Origin: an uncultured Acetatifactor sp.
GTDB taxonomy: Bacteria > Bacillota > Clostridia > Lachnospirales > Lachnospiraceae
Reading direction: 5' to 3'
Assembly: GCA_934402315.1 (NCBI GenBank)
Contig: CAKRTS010000017.1
Coordinates: forward strand, 1 to 64,000
Length of the DNA stretch: 64,000 bases
In this document: piece after piece, positions 8,902 through 17,238 of the stretch
Layout of the letters: each line of letters begins with the position of its first letter
How positions within the stretch are numbered: position 1 is the first letter of the stretch
Made by a program: the position numbers and the translations under genes
Notes under the pieces: generated by a model
Seen by the model: only the letters and a program-made list of their open reading frames with translations
What the model was told of the DNA's origin: nothing
Databases searched by the model: none

Positions 8902-10478
8902 GCACACTTGTCCCGTTTACTCCGCATTGCAGCTATCTTTTTTAAAAGTCCGGATGCCTGTGCCTGCATTCCAAATGCCGCATAGGGAATCAACAGCAGA
9001 CTGTAAAGGAAAATATATCTTGAGTTTGCTTCCCATATTGTATGGAACAGAAATCCTCCCAGCACTCCTATCAGTCCAAGATACTGGATCAGATCCGGAT
9101 CGCTCTTTCGCAGATAAGGCAGCAGGCAGAACAGGAAAGCGCCCAGATACAGGATATTCTGCCAGTGATTACACCAGTAGATATAAAACTTACTCAGGCT
9201 TCCCTCGTACAATTCCTTAACAAATGCACTCCGGCCTCCGAGAGTAGCAAGAGTAGCCTGCCGGCTGGCATAGGTTCCGTCCGTCCACTGTGACAGCTCC
9301 TTTGCCAGATAGAACTCCGCCGCATACCCGGGATTCTGCGCAAAATAGTCTAATCGCTCTCTGATCGCCTGTCGGCTCCGCTCCTTGGTAAGCGCGGTAT
9401 CCATACCTGTGTCCGCATATGTATTAAAGTTATAGCCATTGTACCAGCCGCATCCCCGTGACGCCTCCTGCATCCCCATGGCAAAATACGCCGTAGCCGG
9501 AACCCCGGAGCTTATCGTGCTGCCAGACCGCAGTTCATAGCCCTTTTGCACCAAAGGCAGAACAAAAACCCCAAAGATACCTATGCACGCACAGAGGAAT
9601 ATTCTCCGCAGTGCCTTCGCCCCCGGATGACGGAGCGCATCAAATGCAATTACCAGGATCACAGCAATCAGCAGGATCAGCGAATTCTTCCGCAGCATGA
9701 CACTGAGAGCGAAAAAAAACACGCTTGCGCTTCCGCACAAGGCCGGATGTTCCGCCCTTTCCCTTAACAGCTTCAACAGGAAATAGAGACCGATCGCAAA
9801 CGCTGTAAAAGAAGGTATCTCACCATAGACAAAGGAGCTGTACATAACAAACGGCAGATCAAAAATCACAAGCAGAAGATATACGCAGGAAATTTCATCC
9901 GCATTCTGACTCCACAGAAGCGGAATCGTCTTATATTGAAAAAAGACAATCAGACAGACCAGCAGCACATAGATCCCTTTTATAAAATGCCATGCCGGAA
10001 CTGCTGCGGCAATCACGTTCCAGAACCGGATCAGTATTTCCAGAAAGGCGACAAGTCCAACCTGTTGGGGATAATAGGAAAGATAGGATTCCGTCGGGTG
10101 AATAACAGATACGTCGCCTTTTGCCAGCGCCCCCGCAATGGAATATACCGACATTGCATCCGCTGCAGGCACTGTCCTTCCAAACACAATCAGCACACCC
10201 CCACCGAGCAGTATGATGCCGAAGGTGAGAAATAACAATATATGCCTGAAACGTTTTCCAAAGCGGCGTGCCAAAATGATACAGCAGGCAGCGGCTGCAA
10301 GATAGATTACAATCCCCACAACGCTGCCCAAAAGGTTGTCATGCATCACCAGAACCTGCTGTGACTCCATATCGTCTGCATAGCAGGTTACTATCAAGGC
10401 CCCCAACAGCAGGCCTGCCATCAGCAGAATCGTCAGAAGCTTCACTGCATTTAACGCGAAATGATAGATATGTTTCAT
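8898..10478 (-). CDS. Polytopic membrane protein, GT39/ArnT-like
   Basis: This 526-residue integral membrane protein starts with two spans, has about eleven in total, and ends with a basic cytoplasmic tail (KKIAAMRSKRDKC). The loop after span 4 reads ESYLSYYPQQVGLVAFLEIL, typical of dolichyl-phosphate-mannose-type (GT39-like) glycosyltransferases. ATG at 10478 is chosen because GGGGG precedes it; an ATG four codons upstream is possible. It is the first gene of a three-gene polytopic set with a 4-base overlap to the next. With the family 2 glycosyltransferase at 15.7 kb, these could serve surface glycosylation, which is inference. Confidence 0.65.
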   Translation of the reverse strand: MKHIYHFALNAVKLLTILLMAGLLLGALIVTCYADDMESQQVLVMHDNLLGSVVGIVIYLAAAACCIILARRFGKRFRHILLFLTFGIILLGGGVLIVFGRTVPAADAMSVYSIAGALAKGDVSVIHPTESYLSYYPQQVGLVAFLEILIRFWNVIAAAVPAWHFIKGIYVLLVCLIVFFQYKTIPLLWSQNADEISCVYLLLVIFDLPFVMYSSFVYGEIPSFTAFAIGLYFLLKLLRERAEHPALCGSASVFFFALSVMLRKNSLILLIAVILVIAFDALRHPGAKALRRIFLCACIGIFGVFVLPLVQKGYELRSGSTISSGVPATAYFAMGMQEASRGCGWYNGYNFNTYADTGMDTALTKERSRQAIRERLDYFAQNPGYAAEFYLAKELSQWTDGTYASRQATLATLGGRSAFVKELYEGSLSKFYIYWCNHWQNILYLGAFLFCLLPYLRKSDPDLIQYLGLIGVLGGFLFHTIWEANSRYIFLYSLLLIPYAAFGMQAQASGLLKKIAAMRSKRDKCA

Positions 10479-10518
10479 AAATGCCCCCATCTTCCCTTTC
10501 TTCTTCGGTCACCGGATA

Positions 10519-12432
10519 CTATTTCAGTTTCTCCGCTTCCTCGAGCCATATTCTGGCACAGGCATCCGAAGGCATACGCAGATCTCCTCTGGGCGAAAGC
10601 GCAACGCTTCCGACCTTCGGCCCATCCGGCAGACAGGAACGCTTGAACTGCTGGGCAAAAAATCTTCTGTAGAAAATTTTCAGCCACTTCAATATCTCAG
10701 TCTCGTCATGCAGCCCCCGGAACGCGAGTCTAGCCACGCGATACACCTTTGCAGGCGGAAAGCCGCAGCGCAGCATATAATACAGGAAGAAATCGTGCAG
10801 CTCATAGGGGCCGACAATATCCTCCGTCTTCTGCGCAATCTGTCCCTCAGACGGCGGCAGAAGCTCCGGGCTCACCGGCGTTGCCAGCACATCCTCCAGC
10901 AGCTCCGTCAGTTCCTGATTCTCACACTTTTCCGCATAATATTTGACAAGATGCCTTACCAGTGTCTTCGGCACACCGGCATTGACACCGTACATGGACA
11001 TATGATCGCCGTTATAGGTTGCCCAGCCAAGAGCCAGCTCCGACATATCGCCGGTTCCGATGACAAGCGCATTGGTCTGGTTTGCTATGTCCATAAGCAC
11101 CTGCGTGCGCTCCCTCGCCTGTCCGTTTTCGTAAGTCACATCATGCAGTCCCATGTCATGACCGATGTCCTTAAAATGCATGGTAACAGAAGCCCTGATG
11201 TCCACCTCGCGCAGCGTCACACCAAGTGTGTGCGCCAGCTTACAGGCATTCTCATACGTTCTGTCCGTCGTGCCAAAGCAGGGCATTGTGACTGCTGTGA
11301 TCCCTTCCCGGTCAAGCTGTAAAAGATCAAAGGTACGGACTGTGACAAGAAGCGCAAGCGTGGAATCCAAGCCTCCCGAAATACCGATCACCGCATTTTT
11401 CAATCCGGTGTGTTCATATCTCTTTTTTAATCCGTAAGACTGTATCGACAGAATCTCCTCGCAGCGCTGTTTCCGCATTTCCTCGTCACAGGGCACAAAG
11501 GGCATACTGCCGAAGGTACGCTCCAGAGACGTCTCCTCCACCTTTAATGCAAACGGAACAATGACATAGGCGACATCCGGCTGTCTGCCGAAGGTTCCCA
11601 TTCTCCTTCTCTCGGATACAAGTCTTTGAATATCCAGATCGGCATACACCGTCTCGCAGCGGAAGCGCTTCGCCTGTGCAAGTATCGTCCCGTTCTCCGC
11701 AATCAGATTATGTCCTCCGAAGACAAGATCCTGCGTGGATTCGCCTTCCCCGGAGGATGTGTAAATATACCCGCAGATCAGCCTTGCACTCGCGGATTTT
11801 ACCAGAAGCTGTCTGTACGCATCCTTCCCCACCGTCTCATTGGAGGCGGAGAGATTTGCAATCACCGTCGCCCCCTTGAGCGCGTGTCTCGTCCCGGGCG
11901 GATTGGCTACCCAGAGATCCTCACAGATCTCGCAGCCGACCGTAAGCCCGTGCAGCGTCTCACATCGGAAAAGAATATTTGTGCCAAAAGGGATTTCCTT
12001 CCCGGCAAACGAAAACACAGCCGGCTCCTCATTTCCCTCTGCAAAGTGGCGCCCCTCGTAAAACTCGGCATAGGAGGGAATGTTCGCCTTCGGTATCATG
12101 CCGAGAAGCTCTCCGCTCTGCATAACCGCAGCGACATTGTACAGTCTGCCATCACGTTCAACGGGAAGTCCGACCATCACAAGCGCGTCTTTGTTTCTCG
12201 TTGCCTCCACAATGTACTGAAGCTGCTCCGCCGCCTTCTCCAGCAGGAGCTGCTGTAAAAAGAGCTCACCACAGGTATAACCCGTGAGACACAGCTCAGG
12301 AAATACAATGATTTTCGCCCCATGCTCATAAGCTCTCTCCAGCTCTGCCCGGATCACTGCCGCATTATAGACAGGGTCTGCAACCCTGATCTTCGGCGTT
12401 ACTGCCGCCACCTTTATAAATCCCTGTTTCAT
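10519..12432 (-). CDS. nadE: NAD+ synthase, glutamine-hydrolysing
   Basis: This enzyme makes NAD+ from deamido-NAD+, ATP and glutamine. The 637 residues contain an N-terminal nitrilase-type glutaminase domain (about 1-290; catalytic Cys in VGCEICEDLW, with the Glu and Lys of the triad in FPELCLTGY and MIPKANIPSYAEFYEGR) and a C-terminal synthetase domain (about 325-637) with the ATP pyrophosphatase loop GISGGLDSTLAL. This two-domain form feeds ammonia through an internal tunnel. The length matches the family. It lies 11 bases downstream of the Hsp33 gene on the same strand and 40 bases before the polytopic membrane gene at 10478. Confidence 0.96.
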   Translation of the reverse strand: MKQGFIKVAAVTPKIRVADPVYNAAVIRAELERAYEHGAKIIVFPELCLTGYTCGELFLQQLLLEKAAEQLQYIVEATRNKDALVMVGLPVERDGRLYNVAAVMQSGELLGMIPKANIPSYAEFYEGRHFAEGNEEPAVFSFAGKEIPFGTNILFRCETLHGLTVGCEICEDLWVANPPGTRHALKGATVIANLSASNETVGKDAYRQLLVKSASARLICGYIYTSSGEGESTQDLVFGGHNLIAENGTILAQAKRFRCETVYADLDIQRLVSERRRMGTFGRQPDVAYVIVPFALKVEETSLERTFGSMPFVPCDEEMRKQRCEEILSIQSYGLKKRYEHTGLKNAVIGISGGLDSTLALLVTVRTFDLLQLDREGITAVTMPCFGTTDRTYENACKLAHTLGVTLREVDIRASVTMHFKDIGHDMGLHDVTYENGQARERTQVLMDIANQTNALVIGTGDMSELALGWATYNGDHMSMYGVNAGVPKTLVRHLVKYYAEKCENQELTELLEDVLATPVSPELLPPSEGQIAQKTEDIVGPYELHDFFLYYMLRCGFPPAKVYRVARLAFRGLHDETEILKWLKIFYRRFFAQQFKRSCLPDGPKVGSVALSPRGDLRMPSDACARIWLEEAEKLK

Positions 12433-12443
12433 TTACTACCCCG

Positions 12444-13322
12444 TTATTTGCTCTTCCGATACAGCTCCTTCAGCTCATCCACACTGAATTTGTAATGGGA
12501 ACCGCAGAAATGACAGTTCACCTCGATCTCGTTTCCTTCCTCGATCATATCCTTAATTTCCTGTCTGCCGAGACTGATAAGCACCTTTTCGATCTTCTTC
12601 CGGTTACAGTCGCACGCAAAGGCCGCCGGCACGGTATCGTTGATCTCCGGCGTGAGTCCCTCCAGCAAGGCTTCCAGCATCTGTTCCGGCGTTTTCCCTG
12701 CATCCAGCATTGCCGTCACCGAATGGATCTGGCTTAAATTCTGCTCCAGTTTATCAATAATGGCATCGTCGGCAAAGGGCATGAGCTGGATGATAAATCC
12801 GCCTGCCTGTTTTACCGTATTGTCCTTATTCATCAGCACGCCAAGTCCCACAGAGGAAGGCACCTGCTCAGAGGTTGCAAAGTAATAGGTCAGATCCTCC
12901 GCGATCTCGCTCGTCTGTAATAAAGTCTGCCCAACATATGGCTCTTTTAATCCCATATCCTTGATTACACTCAGCGTCCCTTTGCCGACAGCACCGGCAA
13001 CATCAAGCTTTCCGATGGCATTTGCGGGCAGAATGACATCGGACACGTTTGCATAGCCCTTCGCCCTTCCCTGGGAATCAGCCGTCACAGTCAGACCGCC
13101 CATCGGTCCGTCGCCCTTGATCTGCAGGGTAAGAAGATCCTTCTCGCCCTTTAACATTGTTCCCATCATCACGCCCGCGCTCAGAAGACGTCCCAACGCC
13201 GCGGTCACAACCGGACTGGTATTGTGTGCCTGCCTCGCCGTCTCTACCATATCTCTCGTCGTGCAGGCAAATGCCCTGATCTGGGCATCTGCTGCCGTCG
13301 CACGCACAATGTAATCACTCAT
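12444..13322 (-). CDS. hslO: Hsp33 redox-regulated chaperone
   Basis: Hsp33 is a cytosolic holdase activated by oxidation: four cysteines bind zinc in the reduced, inactive state. The C-terminal zinc centre is visible as CDC (FACDCNRKK) and CHFC (VNCHFCGSHYKF) within the last 60 residues. The N-terminus reads SDYIVRATAADAQIRAF as usual. The chosen ATG at 13322 gives about 292 residues; 14 extra upstream codons are possible but lie inside the preceding methyltransferase gene. It overlaps that gene by 8 bases and is followed closely by nadE. Confidence 0.95.
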   Translation of the reverse strand: MSDYIVRATAADAQIRAFACTTRDMVETARQAHNTSPVVTAALGRLLSAGVMMGTMLKGEKDLLTLQIKGDGPMGGLTVTADSQGRAKGYANVSDVILPANAIGKLDVAGAVGKGTLSVIKDMGLKEPYVGQTLLQTSEIAEDLTYYFATSEQVPSSVGLGVLMNKDNTVKQAGGFIIQLMPFADDAIIDKLEQNLSQIHSVTAMLDAGKTPEQMLEALLEGLTPEINDTVPAAFACDCNRKKIEKVLISLGRQEIKDMIEEGNEIEVNCHFCGSHYKFSVDELKELYRKSK

Positions 13323-14127
13323 GACTTTTTCCTCTTTCTCTTGCCACCACGAAAATTCTCTCACTCTCCGGAGTTATATCATCCCCGGTGTCGGCATCCT
13401 TCATTTCAAGCACGGTCATACCGGCTTTCTCCACCAGCCTCTGCATCTGCTCCGCTGTATACCCGCGCTGCAGATGTGTCTCCGTAAATTGCCGGAACAG
13501 GTTTCCGTCCTCCCGTATGAACAGCGTTAAATCATACTCGTTGATCTCTTCCTCCGGGTCATACAGATTTTCCCAGATAAAACTGCAGTCCTCACGGTTC
13601 TCGGCTATGGTCGTATCCCCTATGACCTCACGGTATTTGTAATCGGTATTAAAATCAAAGATGAAGATTCCCCCGGGATACAGAAAATTATTCACCAGAG
13701 AGAAGACCGTCTCCAGCTCTTCCTCCTCCAGAATATAATTCAGGGAATCGCAGACGCTGAACACCGTGCCAACCGTGCTGTAAAGCTCCAGCTCCCTCAT
13801 GTCCTGCTGTAAATAAAGGATCTCAGAACCGCTCTTCTCCTTCTTATCCGCTGCAATGCCAAGCATCGCGTCCGATGCATCCACACCGATCATGTCATAG
13901 CCCTTCGCATACATCAGCTCTGCAAGCGTCCCGGTTCCACAGCCGAGGTCAACGACCAGATTACGCTCGGATTCGAGCACATCCTCCGCGTCCCTCTCCG
14001 GCTTCGACACACCGTATTTCCTGATACATTCATCAAGCCGCTCACACCAAAGCTCATAGGGTGTGCTATCCATGAATTCATCATACACACTCGCAAAATC
14101 CGTATAAATTTCCGCCGTATTTTTCAT
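13315..14127 (-). CDS. Class I SAM-dependent methyltransferase
   Basis: A 270-residue Rossmann-fold methyltransferase. Motif I reads VVDLGCGTGTLAE (about residues 54-66), followed by an acidic residue at the end of strand 2 (MIGVDAS) and a motif near EILYLQQDMREL. The N-terminus YTDFASVYDEFMDSTPYELW is typical of the UbiE/YcgJ-like group found next to Hsp33 or export genes in clostridia. The substrate cannot be told. The ATG follows GAGGTG at good spacing. Its last 8 bases overlap the Hsp33 start, so the two are co-translated. Confidence 0.88.
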   Translation of the reverse strand: MKNTAEIYTDFASVYDEFMDSTPYELWCERLDECIRKYGVSKPERDAEDVLESERNLVVDLGCGTGTLAELMYAKGYDMIGVDASDAMLGIAADKKEKSGSEILYLQQDMRELELYSTVGTVFSVCDSLNYILEEEELETVFSLVNNFLYPGGIFIFDFNTDYKYREVIGDTTIAENREDCSFIWENLYDPEEEINEYDLTLFIREDGNLFRQFTETHLQRGYTAEQMQRLVEKAGMTVLEMKDADTGDDITPESERIFVVARERGKSHE

Positions 14128-14142
14128 AGGACACCTCTGTAC

Positions 14143-14622
14143 TTAACTAAAGATTGCTCCCAACGCGCCAAACAGTCCCATGCTGGCAAGTGCCATGATA
14201 ATGCCCGCCAGCAATACACCTCCGAGCACTGCCAGCACGCTTGACTTAAAGTCCATATCCAGAAGACTTGCCGCCAGCGTTCCCGTCCATGCTCCCGTTC
14301 CGGGAAGCGGAATTCCAACAAACAAAAGCAGTGCCACAAACAGACCTTTTCCCGCCTTCTCCTGCAGCTTCTGTCCTCCCTTATGTCCCTTTTCCAGACA
14401 GAAGGTAAAGAATTTTCCAATCACAGGTTTGTCAGCCCCCCATTCCAGTACTTTTCTGGCAAAGAAAAAGATAAAGGGAACCGGAAGCATGTTGCCGATA
14501 ATGCAGACAATGTAGCTTGGGAGCATCGGCAGATTCATTCCGCCCGCCATGAGCAAAGCTCCTCTCAGTTCGATAATAGGCACCATTGAGACAAGAAAAA
14601 GGATCAGATACTGTTTTAACAT
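14143..14622 (-). CDS. Small export-type membrane protein (COG2426-like)
   Basis: This 159-residue membrane protein has about four to five hydrophobic segments. Characteristic stretches are VPIIELRGALLMAG near the N-terminus and FVGIPLPGTGAWTGTLAASLL at about residues 100-120, which match the predicted small multidrug export protein family (COG2426). The transported substrate is unknown. The gene is preceded by GGAG and lies 15 bases upstream of the methyltransferase gene and 62 bases downstream of hisC. Confidence 0.85.
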   Translation of the reverse strand: MLKQYLILFLVSMVPIIELRGALLMAGGMNLPMLPSYIVCIIGNMLPVPFIFFFARKVLEWGADKPVIGKFFTFCLEKGHKGGQKLQEKAGKGLFVALLLFVGIPLPGTGAWTGTLAASLLDMDFKSSVLAVLGGVLLAGIIMALASMGLFGALGAIFS

Positions 14623-14684
14623 AGTTTTACTCCACTTCTTTTATTTTTTATAAGGTTATGAGGCTTAGGTTTCACGGAACGCTT

Positions 14685-15740
14685 TTACTTCCGCAGGTAA
14701 TTCCTCAGAAAGTCTGTCAGGCGGTCCATCTGTTCGTCCGTACCGACAGTGATCCGCAGGGAATTGCTGATTCTCGGCTTATTCCAGTGGCGCACATAGA
14801 TGTCCACTTCGCGCAGCGCCTGAAACAGCTCTTCCGCCGGTACCTTCTCATGGGACGCAAAGATGAAATTGGCCCTGGAATCCGGAAAACGGAAACCGAG
14901 CTCCTTCAGTTCCTTCTTTACGCGTTCTCTGGTCGCAATAATCTTAGCCGTTGTTTCCTTAAAATAGGCATCATCCCTGACTGCCTCGACTCCGAGCACC
15001 TGAGCCGGAAGGTTCATGGTGTAAGAGTTGAATGAAAATTTAACATCATTTAAGTAGCTTATCAGCTTTTCGTTTCCGATACAAAAGCCGATCCTGAGTC
15101 CCGCCATGGCACGGGATTTTGAAAAGGTCTGAACCACCAGCAGATTATCATACTTTTCCAGAAGCGGGAGCGCACTCTGCCCCCCAAAGTCCACATATGC
15201 CTCATCCACAATGACAACCACATCCCGATTCGCCGCGATGATCTCCTCTACAACTTCAAGGCTCTCAAAGACTCCTGTAGGCGCATTGGGATTCGGGAAA
15301 ATAATGCCTCCGTTGGGCTGCCTGTAATCTTCCGGGCAAATATGCCAGTTTTCATCCAGCGCACAGGTCTTGTACGGAATCCGGTACAATTCCGCCCAGA
15401 CATCATAAAAGGAATAGGTCACATCGGGAAATAAGATGGGTCTGCCACTGTTAAAAAAGGTCATAAATGCCATCGACAATACGTCGTCCGAACCGACTCC
15501 CACAAAGACCTGCTCCGGCTTCACATGGTAATATTCTGCGAGAGCATCCACAAGCGGTGTTGTCTTTGAATCAGGGTACAATCTTAATGCACCGCAGTCC
15601 AGCTTTTCCGCCAATTTCTCAACACCGGGTGCCGGCGGATAAGGGCATTCGTTTGTATTCAGCTTTATCATGTTCGGTCTGTTCGGTTGTTCTCCAGCGA
15701 CATATGGAACTACCCTTCTGACGTTTTCTTCCCACTGCAT
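14685..15740 (-). CDS. hisC: Histidinol-phosphate aminotransferase
   Basis: A PLP-dependent enzyme that converts imidazole acetol phosphate plus glutamate to histidinol phosphate. The 351 residues show the HisC N-terminus (IKLNTNECPYPP), the NPNAPTG motif, the Asp-Ala-Tyr motif VDEAYVDFGG, and the PLP lysine in TFSKSRAMAGLRIGF. The start ATG shares one base with the stop codon of the glycosyltransferase gene upstream (TAATG), so they are coupled. No other histidine genes are nearby; it is an isolated hisC, and activity on related keto acids is possible. Confidence 0.9.
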   Translation of the reverse strand: MQWEENVRRVVPYVAGEQPNRPNMIKLNTNECPYPPAPGVEKLAEKLDCGALRLYPDSKTTPLVDALAEYYHVKPEQVFVGVGSDDVLSMAFMTFFNSGRPILFPDVTYSFYDVWAELYRIPYKTCALDENWHICPEDYRQPNGGIIFPNPNAPTGVFESLEVVEEIIAANRDVVVIVDEAYVDFGGQSALPLLEKYDNLLVVQTFSKSRAMAGLRIGFCIGNEKLISYLNDVKFSFNSYTMNLPAQVLGVEAVRDDAYFKETTAKIIATRERVKKELKELGFRFPDSRANFIFASHEKVPAEELFQALREVDIYVRHWNKPRISNSLRITVGTDEQMDRLTDFLRNYLRK

Positions 15741-16762
15741 TATTTATTTTCCTCCGTCCTTCGCCTTAATTCTTCCCTGTAAACTTCCGCCTGTGCCGGA
15801 TTCCCCAATGCCTCATAGCACCGGATCAGTCCATCCAGACTGTCACTGCCGCAGGCACGAAGATTCAGGATCGGCTGTGTCTCGTACACAGCGTTATAAT
15901 ACCACACCGCCGCCTCCTCAAAATCTCCGGCTGCCTCATAAAAACACCCCAGCTCAAAGCAGATTTCAGAATTGGCTTCTTCCGCTAATATCTTTGAAGT
16001 ATACTTGAAAAACTGTACCGTATTTCCATTCAGTCTCGCCGCGTGTGCGACAATACAGCACGCCTCGGCAATCTCCTCACTGTCTCTTGTCCCGTCCCCT
16101 GCCGACGCGATAAAGAAATCAGATGCCCGGAGAAAATCCTCCTTTTCACCCGCCATCAGGAGTTCGCGCGCATACATCGTATGGAGCCGTTTAGGCAGCC
16201 GGTATCCTTCCTGACAATGGCGGTAAAAATTCGCCAGATCCCGCCCCGCATGGCTTTCTTCCGGGAAATGGCAGATAACGATGTCACTGTCATATACAAC
16301 CGGCATCAGGCGTACTGTCTCATGGATCGGCGCCTCCCACACAAACCCGCGCAGACGCTTAAACAGCTTCGGACGATATTCCTCGTCATAATTGTACACC
16401 GTGGAAAATTGCAGCTGGTTTGCGTACTTCATCTGGACAATCTCTACTTCCGGCAGCAGCGTCGCCTTCAGTTGCAGAAAGCGTCGTCTGTTCTCCGCAT
16501 CCAGCACTTCATCCGCATCCGCAGAATATATATATTCTTTCGTTGCCTTGGAAAATGCAAAATTCCTCGCCGCGCTGAAATCATCCATCCACACATAGTC
16601 ATAAATCTGCTGTGTATATCCGGCCGCAATCTGCTTTGTACTGTCCGAGGAACCGGTATCCACGATAACAATTTCATCCACCAGATCCGCTACACTGTCA
16701 AGGCATCTCTTCAGTATCTTCTCTTCATTTTTGACGATCATACACAGGGAAATCGTAATCAC
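15740..16762 (-). CDS. Family 2 glycosyltransferase with C-terminal TPR-like region
   Basis: The N-terminal GT-A domain starts ITISLCMIVKNEEKILKRCLDSV, followed by VDTGSSDSTK and the metal-binding SADADEVLD motif. The last third (about residues 200-340) has helical repeats such as CFELGCFYEAAGDFEEAAVWYYNAV, which look like TPRs. The arrangement resembles SunS-like and other protein or peptide glycosyltransferases. GTG at 16762 is taken as start because the GT fold begins right after it; a TTG 17 codons upstream lies inside the previous gene. It is 23 bases after the prepilin peptidase gene, so glycosylation of pilus or secreted proteins is a reasonable inference. Confidence 0.82.
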   Translation of the reverse strand: MITISLCMIVKNEEKILKRCLDSVADLVDEIVIVDTGSSDSTKQIAAGYTQQIYDYVWMDDFSAARNFAFSKATKEYIYSADADEVLDAENRRRFLQLKATLLPEVEIVQMKYANQLQFSTVYNYDEEYRPKLFKRLRGFVWEAPIHETVRLMPVVYDSDIVICHFPEESHAGRDLANFYRHCQEGYRLPKRLHTMYARELLMAGEKEDFLRASDFFIASAGDGTRDSEEIAEACCIVAHAARLNGNTVQFFKYTSKILAEEANSEICFELGCFYEAAGDFEEAAVWYYNAVYETQPILNLRACGSDSLDGLIRCYEALGNPAQAEVYREELRRRTEENK

Positions 16763-16785
16763 TCTGCCGCTCTCTTCTTTCCGTT

Positions 16786-17238
16786 TTATGTGCGAACATT
16801 TACATGATACCAAAGCAAAGTCCAGAACGCAAGCGTTATATAGGGCAGGAAAGGCACAGGATGTTTTAAATTTCCGTTGTCTGCAATATTATGCTTCACC
16901 CCCTGTACAATGGCAAGAAAGACAAATGCAATCAGCATATGAAAGAGATATTCCATCAGCTGCATTCCAAGCGCCGTCTGCACCACCGCACATACACTGA
17001 AGGCATAGCAGTCTGCCTTTCCGTACATCCTTGAAAAGAAAAGCAGCTGCAAGGCAATATAAAACAATAGTTGCAACATATTCATTGCCGAAATATTGTC
17101 CCTGTTTCCGGCGAGCAGCAGCAATGCCGCCGCTCCACCTATCCACCATGTAAAATTATACACCTCGCAGCTTTTGCAGTCCGTTACACAGGCAAACAGA
17201 AGGCTGGCTGCAAGCACAAACCATAATAGCCCTGTCAT
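16786..17238 (-). CDS. A24 family prepilin peptidase, TadV-like
   Basis: This 150-residue membrane protein has about five to six spans. The two aspartates of the type 4 prepilin peptidase family are in place: Asp20 in VTDCKSCEVYN and Asp76 in YGKADCYAF (the GxxD motif). The size is that of the short TadV/CpaA class without a methylase domain. The enzyme would remove the leader of Flp-type pilins at the membrane. Its ATG overlaps the stop codon of the giant secreted protein gene (ATGA), so the two are translated together, and it serves the Tad genes 8-12 kb upstream on the same strand. Confidence 0.82.
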   Translation of the reverse strand: MTGLLWFVLAASLLFACVTDCKSCEVYNFTWWIGGAAALLLLAGNRDNISAMNMLQLLFYIALQLLFFSRMYGKADCYAFSVCAVVQTALGMQLMEYLFHMLIAFVFLAIVQGVKHNIADNGNLKHPVPFLPYITLAFWTLLWYHVNVRT

